DNA of 64,000 bases from Rhodospirillales bacterium (lineage in GTDB: Bacteria > Pseudomonadota > Alphaproteobacteria > Rhodospirillales > Defluviicoccaceae), in NCBI GenBank assembly GCA_016710335.1, contig JADJXQ010000005.1, forward strand, positions 124,001 to 188,000. The letters run 5' to 3'. The position numbers and the translations under genes are program-made. Below, in pieces: positions 1 to 10,861 of the stretch. The notes beneath the pieces were generated by a model that saw only the letters and a list, made by a program, of their open reading frames with translations, did no database searches and had not been told where the DNA came from. Position 1 is the first letter of the stretch. Each line of letters opens with the position of its first letter.

Positions 1-2
1 GC

Positions 3-182
3 CTCGCCCGCGTGACCGCCCGTCATCCGGTGGGCACGGTGCCGCGGCCGCCGTTCTGGTCCGGGTTCCGGTTGATCCCGCAGGTCATCGAGTTTTGGGA
101 GGAAGGCACGTTCCGCCTGCACATGCGGTTCGTTTATCGGCGGACGGAGGGCCGGTGGGAGATCAGGGAGCTGTATCCATGA
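3..182 (+). CDS. pdxH: Pyridoxamine 5'-phosphate oxidase, C-terminal end (partial)
   Basis: Only the last 59 codons lie in the window; the rest is cut off by the left edge. The frame reads through VPRPPFWSGFRLIP, IEFWEEG and FRLHMRF, which match the C-terminal FMN/PLP-binding block of PdxH (family pattern PRPxxWGGxR, IEFWQG, RLHDR). PdxH oxidises pyridoxamine or pyridoxine 5'-phosphate to pyridoxal 5'-phosphate in the cytoplasm. The catalytically important Arg and His of the RLH motif are present, while the usual following Asp is Met here. The TGA stop (180-182) overlaps the ATG of the next gene as ATGA, so the two are probably translationally coupled. Confidence 0.82.
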   Translation, partial: LARVTARHPVGTVPRPPFWSGFRLIPQVIEFWEEGTFRLHMRFVYRRTEGRWEIRELYP

Positions 183-1093
183 GCGATGTGTCGGCCACCA
201 GTGAACACGGCAACCGTCTCAAGCGCCGGGCGGCGGTGGCCGCCGTCGCCGTCGCCGGCGTGTTGATTGTCGCCAAGGCCGTCGCGTGGTTCATGACCGG
301 CTCGATGAGCATCCTGTCGACTCTCATCGACTCGATGCTCGATCTGGCGGCCTCGGTCGTCAATCTGGTCGCGGTGCGGCAGGCGATCCAGCCAGCCGAC
401 CGCGAACACCGGTTCGGGCACGGCAAGGCGGAGCCGCTCGCGGGGCTCGCTCAGGCGGCCTTCATCAGCGGCTCGGTGCTGTTCCTGTTGTTCGAGGCCG
501 GCAGCCGCCTGTTCCACCCGCGCCCGATCGAACGCAGCGAGGTCGGGCTCGCGGTGATGGCGCTGTCCATCGTGCTCACCGTCGCGCTGGTGCTCTACCA
601 ACGCCATGTGGTGCGCCGCACCCGTTCTGTGGCCATAAGCGCCGATTCGCTGCACTACGCGACCGATGTGCTCACCAACGGCGCGGTCGTCCTCGCCCTC
701 GTGCTGTCAAGCCAGTTCGGCTGGACCCTTGCCGACCCGCTGTTCGCCATCGCGGTCGGCTTGATCGTTCTGCGCGGCGTGTGGGAGATCCTCAACGGCA
801 GTCTCAACCAGCTTATGGACCGGGAGTTGCCGCAGGAAGACCGCGACCGCATCCGCGCCATCGCCCAGGCGCATCCCGGGGTGATCGGCATGCACGACCT
901 CCGTACTCGAGCCGCCGGCAGCCACGCCTTCATCCAGCTTCACCTGGAGATGGAAGGAAGCCTCACCCTCCTTGAGGCACACTCGATCGCCGAGGCCGTC
1001 ATGGCTGAGATCGAAGCGGCCTACCCCACCGCCGAAGTGCTGATCCACGAGGACCCGCACGGCGTCCCCGAACCTCGCGCGGTGTTCAACTAG
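179..1093 (+). CDS. Cation diffusion facilitator (FieF-like) metal efflux protein
   Basis: A 304-residue inner-membrane protein of the CDF family, which exports divalent metals (Zn2+, Fe2+, Co2+ or Mn2+) in exchange for protons. It has about six hydrophobic segments and a cytoplasmic C-terminal domain. The TM2 metal-site pair D51/D55 is visible in STLIDSMLDLAAS, and the TM5 His-x3-Asp pair in SLHYATDVLTN. A conserved HRFGHGKAEPLA loop follows TM2. The two Asp plus His/Asp pattern matches FieF/YiiP, but the exact metal cannot be read from sequence. The ATG at 179 was chosen because it overlaps the pdxH stop; longer versions would intrude into pdxH. The TAG stop is also the first three bases of a dispersed repeat. 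Confidence 0.9.
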   Translation: MSDVSATSEHGNRLKRRAAVAAVAVAGVLIVAKAVAWFMTGSMSILSTLIDSMLDLAASVVNLVAVRQAIQPADREHRFGHGKAEPLAGLAQAAFISGSVLFLLFEAGSRLFHPRPIERSEVGLAVMALSIVLTVALVLYQRHVVRRTRSVAISADSLHYATDVLTNGAVVLALVLSSQFGWTLADPLFAIAVGLIVLRGVWEILNGSLNQLMDRELPQEDRDRIRAIAQAHPGVIGMHDLRTRAAGSHAFIQLHLEMEGSLTLLEAHSIAEAVMAEIEAAYPTAEVLIHEDPHGVPEPRAVFN

Positions 1094-1206
1094 TGCACGG
1101 ACCGGCCCGAATGATCCTGTCGAATGGACGGGTCATCGTGCGCACGAGAATCAGCAGGTTACGTGCAGCAATGCAGTGTTCCTCGAATACGCCGCTGAAT
1201 TAGCGG
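1091..1206 (+). repeat. Dispersed ~100-nt structured element, copy 1
   Basis: This stretch begins TAGTGCAC, whose TAG is the stop codon of the cation-efflux gene. It contains CACGAGAATCA and GTTACGTGCAGCAAT, the most conserved blocks of a family found four times in the window (others at 3532-3635, 31298-31402 and 46752-46850). The internal stem is GCACG (1142-1146) with CGTGC (1162-1166). The 3' end has diverged into a separate small hairpin (CCGCT/AGCGG, 1192-1206), and no partner for the 5' TGCA is seen there. The function is unknown. Confidence 0.65.
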
Positions 1207-1213
1207 TGGCCGA

Positions 1214-1897
1214 TCACATGACGAGGGCAGTGCGCAGGTTCTCTGCGTGGGCGTTCATGTATTTTTGCTGGAAGACGATGGCGGCTGGGTTGGCGCCCGG
1301 CCCGTAGTACGCCTCGTTCAGGTCCGTGCGACGGACCAGGGCGGCGCCTTCGAGGGACAAGCCGGCGTAGACGCCGGTGCCGTGTGAGAAGCCGACGATG
1401 TCGGGGCCGACATTGGTGGTCGTCGAGCCTTCCAGGCCGCCGCCAATGGTGCCAACCGTCACCCCCATGTCAGCCCCCAGCTTGCCCTGGTTGTAGACCA
1501 CCGCCTGAACCGCCCGATCGCTGCGCAGCACCAAGATGATTTCGGACGCGACGGCGCCGATCTGGAAGCCGAAGCTGCCGGCGCCCATCGTGTAGAACGC
1601 CGGGTAACCCCACTGGCCGTTCTCGTCCTTCACGATCAGAATGCCGTCGCCACCCTCGGCGCCGAGCACGAAGGCGCCCTTGAAGGCCGACGGGAAAATC
1701 ATCAAGCCCTGAGCATGAGCGAGTTCGTTGCGGAACTTCTGATCGGGTTCTTCAGGTCCCTTCTTGAAGGCCTCCAGGCTCAGACGCGACCTTTCCACCA
1801 GGACCTCGGCGTCCGCACGCGGTGGCAAGCTTGAAACGCAAGCGCCTATGAGGAGCATGAAGACGGTAGTCGTGACGATCGCGAGCGGGGTGCGCAT
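1214..1897 (-). CDS. SYLF-domain (Ysc84-like) lipoprotein
   Basis: A 227-residue protein with a lipoprotein signal: a hydrophobic segment followed by LLIGAC, with Cys20 as the likely acylated residue. After it comes a SYLF/Ysc84 domain, recognisable from LMIFPSAFKGAFVLGAEGG near the start, WGYPAFYTMGAGSFGFQIG in the middle and a C-terminal YAGLSLEGAALV block. Bacterial members are envelope-located; the fold binds lipids in eukaryotic homologues, and no bacterial reaction is established. The start at 1897 was chosen over a longer frame because the signal peptide begins there and an AAGGAGAGG ribosome site lies just upstream. It is transcribed towards the repeat and not obviously part of an operon. 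Confidence 0.85.
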   Translation of the reverse strand: MRTPLAIVTTTVFMLLIGACVSSLPPRADAEVLVERSRLSLEAFKKGPEEPDQKFRNELAHAQGLMIFPSAFKGAFVLGAEGGDGILIVKDENGQWGYPAFYTMGAGSFGFQIGAVASEIILVLRSDRAVQAVVYNQGKLGADMGVTVGTIGGGLEGSTTTNVGPDIVGFSHGTGVYAGLSLEGAALVRRTDLNEAYYGPGANPAAIVFQQKYMNAHAENLRTALVM

Positions 1898-2195
1898 GGA
1901 GAGCCTCTCCTTGTCCCTGCAGATTAATCGCTGCAGACGAATCTTGGCAGACAGTAGCCCGGAGGATGGTACGCGGCGCCCGATGATCGCGTCAGCAACC
2001 GGTGTGAACATTCTGCGCTGCAACGGCTTTTTCTGCGACGGGCGCGTCTTCAAGAAGTGGCACGGGCGAATCAGGCGTTTCGATCGACGGAATGGAGGAT
2101 GAACCACGACGACAACCCCTGCCGTTGTTGTCCCTGCGGCAGATGACTACAAATTGCTGGTTAGGCACGAATGGTACGCATGGGAGAGCGCTGCG

Positions 2196-2774
2196 ATGTC
2201 CGCGACTGCCGAAGCTTCGTATCAGCGTCACAAGCTGAGTGTGAGCGACTTCCACCGGATGGAGGGCGCAGGGGTGTTCGCCCCCGAGGAGCGCGTCGAA
2301 TTGGTGGAGGGAGAAATCATCGACATGAGCCCGATCGGCAGCGCCCATGCCGGCGTCGTTGATTTTCTCGCCGAACGACTGTTTGCGGCGGTCACCAATC
2401 ATGCGCGGGTCCGTGTTCAGAATCCGGTGCTAATAGACGAGCGCACGGAGGTGCATCCGGATCTGACGCTCGTCGCCCGACGTGACGATTTTTTCCGCGA
2501 GAGGCATCCGCAGCCGGATGACGCGTACCTGGTGATCGAAGTGTCGGACACCAGTCTCCGCTACGACCGGGACGTCAAGCTGCCGCTCTATGCCCGAGCC
2601 GGCATTGTGGAGGTGTGGATCGTCGATCTGGAGACGCGCGCGCTGACGGTGCACCGCCGCCCCGAGGGCCACACCTACACCGACAGGCGTGAGCTTCGGG
2701 AACCGGCAGCCCTCACTGTGGCGGCTCTACCCGGGATCACCATCGACCTCAGCGGCCTGTTCGGGCAAAGTTGA
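2196..2774 (+). CDS. Uma2-family (DUF820) restriction-endonuclease-fold protein
   Basis: A 192-residue protein of the Uma2/DUF820 family, which has the PD-(D/E)xK nuclease fold. The predicted catalytic residues are visible: Asp in HPDLTLV, Glu in YLVIEVSDTS, and Lys in DRDVKLPLYARAG, followed by VEVWIVDL. The N-terminus (LSVSDFHRMEGAGVFAPEERVELVEGEII) is typical. These proteins are very common in cyanobacteria and scattered elsewhere; their biological role is not established. The ATG at 2196 has a GGGAGAG ribosome site nine bases upstream, whereas a TTG further upstream has none. It stands alone between a leftward lipoprotein gene and a convergent phosphatase gene. Confidence 0.85.
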   Translation: MSATAEASYQRHKLSVSDFHRMEGAGVFAPEERVELVEGEIIDMSPIGSAHAGVVDFLAERLFAAVTNHARVRVQNPVLIDERTEVHPDLTLVARRDDFFRERHPQPDDAYLVIEVSDTSLRYDRDVKLPLYARAGIVEVWIVDLETRALTVHRRPEGHTYTDRRELREPAALTVAALPGITIDLSGLFGQS

Positions 2775-2783
2775 AGCACCCCC

Positions 2784-3443
2784 TCATTTTCCGCCGCCCA
2801 AATCCCACCGGCATGGTGCGTTGACGCCCTGGACCAGCCAGACGCCCCCGCGGCCACGCAACAGGCCGTCCTCCACGAACGAGAAGCGGGTGACCGAGAG
2901 GGTGTCGATCACCACCGCCATCGCCGCTTCCGGCGCGAGCGCCAGCGCCGCCGCCACTGCCGCCCGAATGGTGCCGCCGTGGCTGATGCTGACGACGCGG
3001 CGGCCTGCGAACTCGGTGGTGCGGCGGTTGATGGCGCCGGCGACCCGCGTCATCTGCGCCGCGAAGCTCTCCCCGCCCGGCGGCGGATTGCGGGTCGGGT
3101 CTTGCCAGAACGCGTCATAGGCGGCCGGATCCCGTTCTTGCATCTCCTCCCAGTTCAACCCTTGCCAGCGGCCGAAGCTCTGCTCGACGAAGTCCGGCTC
3201 GACGATCGGCTCCGGCACATGTTTCCCCATGGCGGCGATCGCCGCGGCAGTGTCGCGGGTGCGGCGAAGCGACGTCACCAGCCACACCGCGTCGTCCGGC
3301 AGCGCCCGGGCAAGGGCGGCGAGACAGTCCCGGTCCGAGAGATCGCAGGCGACATCATGTTGACCGTGGATGCAGCCCGCGGGCCCAATGACGGGCGCGT
3401 GCCGCACCCACCACCACTCGGTCGGCCGCATTGGCGCGGTCAT
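2784..3443 (-). CDS. Histidine phosphatase (phosphoglycerate mutase-like) family protein
   Basis: A 219-residue cytoplasmic protein of the histidine phosphatase superfamily. The phospho-acceptor motif is WVRHAP near residue 14 (RHG in most members, RHAP here), followed by the Arg of TSLRRTRDTAAA, the acidic block EQSFGRWQG, and the second catalytic His in SISHGGTIRAAV. The arrangement resembles alpha-ribazole phosphatase (CobC) and related small-molecule phosphatases, but no cobalamin genes are nearby, so the substrate is not assigned. It converges with the Uma2 gene, with nine bases between the stop codons. Confidence 0.85.
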   Translation of the reverse strand: MTAPMRPTEWWWVRHAPVIGPAGCIHGQHDVACDLSDRDCLAALARALPDDAVWLVTSLRRTRDTAAAIAAMGKHVPEPIVEPDFVEQSFGRWQGLNWEEMQERDPAAYDAFWQDPTRNPPPGGESFAAQMTRVAGAINRRTTEFAGRRVVSISHGGTIRAAVAAALALAPEAAMAVVIDTLSVTRFSFVEDGLLRGRGGVWLVQGVNAPCRWDLGGGK

Positions 3444-3531
3444 GCCGGGCGTCTCTCCTTTTTGACCGCGGCTTCCACTGTCAAGAACATGCTCGCTATG
3501 CCGGCAGTGGGGAACCGGCGCCGCCCGTCCG

Positions 3532-3635
3532 GCGCACAGACCCGTTCGATGGTTCAGTCGAATGGGTGGTAGTGTTCACGAGAATCAAGAGTTACGTGCA
3601 GCAATGGCGCATTCTCTAAATGAACCGCTGCGCTA
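3532..3635 (+). repeat. Dispersed ~100-nt structured element, copy 2
   Basis: The second copy of the family contains CACGAGAATCAAGAG and GTTACGTGCAGCAAT. The internal stem is CACG (3577-3580) with CGTG (3595-3598). The ends pair as GCGCA (3532-3536) with TGCGC (3629-3633), where copies 3 and 4 have GTGCA with TGCAC. This is a change on both sides that keeps pairing. On the minus strand the 3' end reads TAG-CGCA, and that TAG (3633-3635) is the stop codon of the FAD oxidase gene. Confidence 0.7.
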
Positions 3636-5072
3636 CGTGGTGATCACCTTGCCGGGGTTCAGGATGCCCTTGGGGTCGATGGCGCGCTTGAGGGTCCGCA
3701 TCAGGTCGAGTTCGACCTCCGACTTATAGCGCTGCATGTCGACGCACTTGAGGCGGCCGATGCCGTGCTCGGCGGAAAAGCTGCCGCCGAGGCCGATGGC
3801 GATGTCGGAGACGATGCGGTCGAAGCGGTCCCATTCGGCGAGGAACGCGGCCGCATCCATGCCTTCCGGCTGCGTGAGGTTGAAGTGGACGTTGCCGTCG
3901 CCGAGGTGGCCGAACGGCACGACCCGGATGCCGGGCAGCGCCGCCTCCACCGCCTCCGTCGCCTGATCGAGAAACGTCGCTACCTTCGAGACGGGGACGG
4001 ACACGTCGTTCTTGATGCTGCCGCCTTCCGGCTTCTGGCCCTCGGGTATGGCTTCGCGAATGCGCCACAGCTCCCGCGCCTGCGTCTCGCTGGCGGCGAC
4101 GACGGCGTCGCTCACCAGGTCGCTTTCATACGCTGCCGCCAGCACGTCTTCCAGCGCCGTTGCGAGCGCCGCGTCCGCCCGCGGCGTGGCGAGCGCGATC
4201 AAAACATAGAACGGATGCGGCTCCGCCAACGGATCGATGATGCCGTCCACATGCCGGATGGCGAAGTCTATACCGCGGCGGCCCATGAATTCGAAGGCGC
4301 TCAGGCTGTCGCCGATGGCGTCCTGTACCCGGCTGAGGAGATCGACCGCGGCATTCACCGTGGGTACCGCGGCAAGCGCCGTGGCGCTCGAGCGCGGCTT
4401 GGGAAACAGCTTGAGGACCGCAGCGGTGATGATGCCGAGGGTGCCCTCGGCGCCGAGGAACAGCGCCTTCAGGTCGTAGCCGGTGTTGTCCTTCCGCAGC
4501 TCCCGGAGCCCGTTCCAGACGCGTCCGTCCGGCAACACCACTTCCAGCCCCAGCACCAAGTCGCGGGCATTGCCGTAGCGAACCACATTGGTCCCGCCGG
4601 CGTTGGTGGCGAGGTTGCCGCCAACGCAGCAGCTCCCCTCGGCGCCAAGGCTGAGCGGGAACAGGAGGCCGGCCTCGTCCGCCGCCGCCTGCACGTCGGC
4701 GAGGACCACCCCGGCATCTACGACCATGGTGCGGTTGTCGCGATCGATGCGGCGGATGCGTTTCAGGCGCGTGGTCGACAGAACGATGCCGCCGTCCGGC
4801 ACGCCGCCGCCGCAGAGACCGGTGTTGCCGCCCTGGGGGACGATCGAAATGCCGGCGTCCGAGCAGAGGCGCACCACCTCTGCCGCTTCCGCCGTATCGG
4901 CGGGGCGGACAACGGCGTCGCAGCGTCCGCGGAACAGGCCGCGCTCCTCGACCAGATAAGGCTCCACATCGTCCGCCGCGTCTATCCAGCCCTTGGGCCC
5001 GACCACATGGCGGATCGCCTGCAGCGCCTCCTGGTGAATCGCCTCGACGGCAGTTTCGGCAAGGTTTTTCAT
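3633..5072 (-). CDS. FAD-linked oxidase, GlcD / D-2-hydroxyacid dehydrogenase type
   Basis: A 479-residue flavoprotein with an N-terminal PCMH-type FAD-binding domain (PQGGNTGLCGGG near residue 80; GAEGSCCVGGNLATNAGG near 145; GYDLKALFLGAEGTLGIIT near 200) and a C-terminal FAD-oxidase domain (FGHLGDGNVHFN and FSAEHGIGRLK, which carry the conserved His/Glu active-site residues). The family oxidises D-2-hydroxyacids such as D-lactate, glycolate or D-2-hydroxyglutarate. The PQGGNTG motif resembles the D-2-hydroxyglutarate dehydrogenase branch, but the substrate is not settled. It is a single polypeptide without GlcE/GlcF partners. It is the last gene of a leftward run behind sua5, separated by 92 bases, and its stop lies in a dispersed repeat. 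Confidence 0.88.
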   Translation of the reverse strand: MKNLAETAVEAIHQEALQAIRHVVGPKGWIDAADDVEPYLVEERGLFRGRCDAVVRPADTAEAAEVVRLCSDAGISIVPQGGNTGLCGGGVPDGGIVLSTTRLKRIRRIDRDNRTMVVDAGVVLADVQAAADEAGLLFPLSLGAEGSCCVGGNLATNAGGTNVVRYGNARDLVLGLEVVLPDGRVWNGLRELRKDNTGYDLKALFLGAEGTLGIITAAVLKLFPKPRSSATALAAVPTVNAAVDLLSRVQDAIGDSLSAFEFMGRRGIDFAIRHVDGIIDPLAEPHPFYVLIALATPRADAALATALEDVLAAAYESDLVSDAVVAASETQARELWRIREAIPEGQKPEGGSIKNDVSVPVSKVATFLDQATEAVEAALPGIRVVPFGHLGDGNVHFNLTQPEGMDAAAFLAEWDRFDRIVSDIAIGLGGSFSAEHGIGRLKCVDMQRYKSEVELDLMRTLKRAIDPKGILNPGKVITT

Positions 5073-5164
5073 GATTTCTACTTAAGCGTCTCGCGGCGGC
5101 GCCGCAACGACGGCGCATGGTCATCGCTCATGAGGTGCGACCGGCGGGCGAGGGCGATCCGCTG

Positions 5165-6217
5165 TTACCCGTCGTCCCTGTCGCCCGTCCCCGGCAGCAC
5201 GCAGGGGGCAGCCGGACCGCGCTCGGCATCCCAAACGTCGCCCGTTCCCTCACCGGCCGGCGGGCGAGGCGCGGCGGCACGGCGGAGGCGGTCATTGATG
5301 GCGCGGCCGAGGCCGGCGCAGGGGATCGGCATCACGGCGATGGCGGTGTAGGCTTCGGGACGATCCAGTTGCCGCAGCATGGCGAACAGGTTGGCGGCAG
5401 CCTCCTGGAGATCGCCGCGCGGACTGAGATTGAGGGTCGCGTTCACCGCCTCCGGACCGAACCCGAGCAGCGCCTCGCCGGGGTGGACGGCAAAGGCATT
5501 GGGACGAACCGGCACCGCCGGCGCGTAGTGGCGGGCGAGCATGCCGGGCGCGCGGGGGCGATCGCCGCCGCCGGCCGGCGCGATCGGACCGATGCGCCGC
5601 TCCAACGACTCCACCGCCAGACCACCCGGGCGCAACAGGACGGGCTTGGGACCGGTAAGGTCGAGCACCGTCGACTCGACGCCGACCGGGCAGGGTCCGC
5701 CATCGAGAATCATGGCTGCCGCGGTTCCGAGCGTGTCCGCCACGTGGGCCGCCGTGGTCGGGCTGACCCGCCCGGAGGGATTGGCACTCGGCGCCGCCAC
5801 CGGTCGACCGCACTTTGCCAGTAACGCCTGCGCGATGGCGTGGCTCGGCACCCGCACCGCCACCGTGTTCAGGCCGGCGCTGACCAGATAGGAGAGGCCG
5901 GCGTCCGCCCGCCGCGGCAGCACCAGGGTCAGCGGACCGGGCCAGTGCCACGCCGCTACGGCTTCCGCCTTTGCATCGAACTTGGCGATGCGCTCTGCCG
6001 CCTTGAAGTCGACGACGTGGACGATCAGGGGATTGAAGCGCGGCCGCTGCTTGGCCTTGAACACCGCCGCCACGGCGAGATCGTTGGTGGCATCGGCGCC
6101 GAGGCCATAGACGGTCTCGGTCGGAAACGCCACCAACTCGCCCGCGGCAAGGCGCGCTGCCGCCTCGGCGATGGTCTCGGCGGTCGCCGCTCGGACGTTG
6201 TGCGAGCCGCCGGTCAC
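5165..6217 (-). CDS. sua5: Threonylcarbamoyl-AMP synthase (Sua5/YrdC with C-terminal domain)
   Basis: A 350-residue enzyme that makes threonylcarbamoyl-AMP from threonine, bicarbonate and ATP, the first step of t6A37 modification of ANN-decoding tRNAs. The YrdC domain occupies roughly residues 10-200: AFPTETVYGLGADA, FKAKQRPRFNPLIVH, WPGPLTLVL, VAVRVPSH, PVAAPSANPSG and STVLDLT are all typical. After a linker with PRAPGMLARHYAP comes the extra Sua5 domain, so this is the long Sua5 form rather than short TsaC. The start is a GTG (6215-6217); no ATG in frame would keep the N-terminus. It sits 31 bases behind cysQ, in a gap that carries two tandem copies of CCGTGCCGGTCATG. Confidence 0.9.
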   Translation of the reverse strand: MTGGSHNVRAATAETIAEAAARLAAGELVAFPTETVYGLGADATNDLAVAAVFKAKQRPRFNPLIVHVVDFKAAERIAKFDAKAEAVAAWHWPGPLTLVLPRRADAGLSYLVSAGLNTVAVRVPSHAIAQALLAKCGRPVAAPSANPSGRVSPTTAAHVADTLGTAAAMILDGGPCPVGVESTVLDLTGPKPVLLRPGGLAVESLERRIGPIAPAGGGDRPRAPGMLARHYAPAVPVRPNAFAVHPGEALLGFGPEAVNATLNLSPRGDLQEAAANLFAMLRQLDRPEAYTAIAVMPIPCAGLGRAINDRLRRAAAPRPPAGEGTGDVWDAERGPAAPCVLPGTGDRDDG

Positions 6218-6248
6218 TCAACCGTGCCGGTCATGCCAGCCGTGCCGG

Positions 6249-7028
6249 TCATGACGCGGGCGGCGCGCCGCGCACCACGAAGTGCGGGTTCTCGAAGCCC
6301 GGCTTTGCGTAGAGGAACTCGCTGCCGTCGAGGTTCGAAACACTGCCGCCGGCGAAGCGCACCACCGCGTGGCCGGCGGCAGTGTCCCACTCCATTGTCC
6401 GCCCCAGGCGCGGATAGAGGTCGGCGCGGCCGTCGGCGACCATGCAGAACTTGATGGAGCTGCCCGAACTGATGGCCTCCGCCACGTCGAATTTGTTCAG
6501 GAAATCGTCCGTCTCGGGGGTGCGATGAGAGCGGCTGGCGACGGCGATGATGCCCCGCTCCGGGAACGTCCGGCAGTGGATGGCTTGCGCCTCTCCGCCG
6601 TCGTTGCGGCGAAAGGCGCCGTGGCGGCTGCCCCAGTACGTCGTGTCGACCGCCGGCGCGTGCACCACGCCCAACTGCGGCCGGCGGTTCTCGATCAGGG
6701 CGATGTTGACGGTAAACTCGCCCTGACGGTTGATGAACTGCTTGGTGCCGTCGAGCGGGTCCACCAGCCAGAACGGCCCGTCACCCACTTCGGGCACCCG
6801 ACCGGCCTCCACTTCCTCCTCGGCGACGATGGGCAGGTCGGATCCGATCTCGGTGCGGAGCGCCTCGATGATCATCTGCTCGGCGCGGCGGTCCGCTTCG
6901 GTCACCGGCGAAGCGTCACCCTTCCTCTCGACGTCGAAGTCGGTACGGTAGACGCGGAGGATCTCTTCGCCAGCGCTCTCGGCGATCGATCGCACCTGAT
7001 CGACCAGCCGTTCTGTGATGGTCCACAT
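6249..7028 (-). CDS. cysQ: 3'(2'),5'-bisphosphate nucleotidase, inositol monophosphatase family
   Basis: A 259-residue Mg2+-dependent phosphatase that removes the 3'-phosphate from PAP or PAPS in sulfur assimilation. The family metal-binding motifs are clear: the acidic IVAEEEVEAG near residue 68, WLVDPLDGTKQFI near 87-99, and WDTAAGHAVV near 215. SSIKFCMVADGRADLYPRLG just before the last motif is typical of CysQ rather than of inositol monophosphatase proper. It is in the same leftward run as the CoxL-like gene (17 bases upstream) and sua5 (31 bases downstream), and no other sulfate-assimilation genes are present in the window. Confidence 0.9.
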   Translation of the reverse strand: MWTITERLVDQVRSIAESAGEEILRVYRTDFDVERKGDASPVTEADRRAEQMIIEALRTEIGSDLPIVAEEEVEAGRVPEVGDGPFWLVDPLDGTKQFINRQGEFTVNIALIENRRPQLGVVHAPAVDTTYWGSRHGAFRRNDGGEAQAIHCRTFPERGIIAVASRSHRTPETDDFLNKFDVAEAISSGSSIKFCMVADGRADLYPRLGRTMEWDTAAGHAVVRFAGGSVSNLDGSEFLYAKPGFENPHFVVRGAPPAS

Positions 7029-7045
7029 TTAGGTGTTGCTCCAGT

Positions 7046-9388
<2,343 letters not shown>

Positions 9389-9398
9389 GAACCCTTTG

Positions 9399-10814
9399 CT
9401 AAGACCACAGCGCCGCCGGGTCTGGGAGCGCATCGGACGAGATGGAGCGGGCGGTAAACCGCCACGCCTGAACATCGCCGGACCAGTGATCGATGGCAAG
9501 CCCCGCCTTCTGTTTCAGGTGGGCGAGGAACTGCCGCGGCTGCGGCAGGGTCTCCCACACCTGCGGCAGGAACAGCGCTCGGTGGTCGCCGCTCTGGATG
9601 ATCAGGCCGTCGATGCCGGGCCGGAGCTGCGCGAGGAGGTCGGCCTCGCCGCCGATCGTCATCGCCTCCGGCGGGCTCAGCACCGAGACCGAAAGCACGA
9701 GATCGGCCCGCTCGTCCGGTTTCAGCTTCTGAAAGCGGCTGTCGCGGAAGGCGGCTGCGAAGGCGTTGGCAGAGACGTCCTCGATCAGAGGACGGTACGC
9801 TTCCGGCGTGCCCACACAACCGCGCAGGTCGCCGTTCCGCTTCAGGGTGACGAAACAGGCTCCGGGCGTGTTCAATGCCGCCGCATAGTCGCCGCCATGG
9901 ACGGTGAGCGGCCGGCCATGGGCGAGACCGTGTTCGATCGACGCTGCCGCCACATGCAGCAGCGTCTCGCCGTGCCGCTCCAGCAGCGCGCCCATGTCGC
10001 CTGCTGCCGCCGCCGGTTCGGTGAACATCCATGCGCCGTAGCCCACGACCCGGCGTTTGTCGCCGGCGGTGTCGCCGGAATTGCGGAGGTCGAGGGTGGT
10101 GACGTGCAAGCCGCGGCGGCGCGCCACCGTCAAGAGGCCGGCGATGGGGATGCGCCCACAGGCTTGGTCGTAATCTATGGCCGACCCATCCAGCGCCTCG
10201 ATGGCGCGGCAGGTGGCGGAGTCGCTTTTGCGGGCGGCGTCATAGTCGAGATAGTGGCTGAGGTCGCTTGAGATGACGATCAGCGTCTCCGGTCCGCCCC
10301 ACAGCGCTTCCAGCACCTCCGCGACCTCGATCGCCGTCGCTTGACCGACAACCAGCGGCACGACCCGGAAGTCGCCCAGCACCGCCTGCAGGAACGGCAG
10401 GTGCACCTCCAGGGAGTGCTCGTCTCGATGGGTGGCTTCGAACACCTGGACTTGCGGCAGGGTACGGATCTGCTCCAGCGCTTCCGTATGCACAGGTACG
10501 GCGCCGAGCGGCGTCTCGAACGCGTCGGCCCCGCTCACTGCCAGCCCACGCACCGCCACCCGGTGACAGGGCCCGAGCAGAACCACGCACTCCACCTTGC
10601 CGGCCAGCGGCTTCAGGCGCACATAGGCCGACGCCGCCACCGCGCCGGAGTAGACGTAGCCGGCGTGGGGCGCGATGATGGCCTTGGGGGACACCTCGTC
10701 GGGCGCGACCTCCGCTTGAGCCTCGCTGAGGTAGTGACGGACGACGGAATCCAGTTCGCGTGGATGGTTCGGATAGAACATACCCGCGACGGCAGCATGC
10801 CTGACATGAGTCAT
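9399..10814 (-). CDS. AmmeMemoRadiSam proteins B and A fused (MEMO1-AMMECR1)
   Basis: A 471-residue two-domain protein. Residues ~1-270 are a MEMO1-type (AmrB) domain: AVAGMFYPNHPREL at the start, IIAPHAGYVYSGAVAA, LLGPCHRVAV, THRDEHSLEVHLPFLQ and ISSDLSHYLDYDAA, with the His residues that bind metal in MEMO1. Residues ~285-465 are an AMMECR1-type (AmrA) domain with ACFVTLKRNGDLRGCVGT and the core RGC motif. In many bacteria these are two separate genes. The third component, a radical SAM enzyme, is divergently encoded 47 bases away. The biochemical job of the set is not firmly established in bacteria. It heads the leftward run leading to coxL-like, cysQ, sua5 and the FAD oxidase. Confidence 0.92.
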   Translation of the reverse strand: MTHVRHAAVAGMFYPNHPRELDSVVRHYLSEAQAEVAPDEVSPKAIIAPHAGYVYSGAVAASAYVRLKPLAGKVECVVLLGPCHRVAVRGLAVSGADAFETPLGAVPVHTEALEQIRTLPQVQVFEATHRDEHSLEVHLPFLQAVLGDFRVVPLVVGQATAIEVAEVLEALWGGPETLIVISSDLSHYLDYDAARKSDSATCRAIEALDGSAIDYDQACGRIPIAGLLTVARRRGLHVTTLDLRNSGDTAGDKRRVVGYGAWMFTEPAAAAGDMGALLERHGETLLHVAAASIEHGLAHGRPLTVHGGDYAAALNTPGACFVTLKRNGDLRGCVGTPEAYRPLIEDVSANAFAAAFRDSRFQKLKPDERADLVLSVSVLSPPEAMTIGGEADLLAQLRPGIDGLIIQSGDHRALFLPQVWETLPQPRQFLAHLKQKAGLAIDHWSGDVQAWRFTARSISSDALPDPAALWS

Positions 10815-10861
10815 CTTCGGGGCTCCATTGTGATAGACTGATTCTAGCGCAGGAACCGGCG

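Noticed and set aside
1192..1206. Intrinsic terminator after the cation-efflux gene
   Set aside because: CCGCT/AGCGG forms a stem, but no T-run follows on either strand, and the stretch is better explained as the diverged end of the dispersed element.
1992..2402. A leftward open frame between the SYLF lipoprotein and the Uma2 gene
   Set aside because: It overlaps the Uma2 coding region by 200 bases, lacks a ribosome site and has no recognisable features.
3765..5351. A 528-codon open frame antisense to the FAD oxidase gene
   Set aside because: It has no recognisable motif, while the opposite strand carries a complete GlcD-type flavoprotein. Similar shadows at 8324-9457, 27405-28838 and 45317-46795 were dropped for the same reason.
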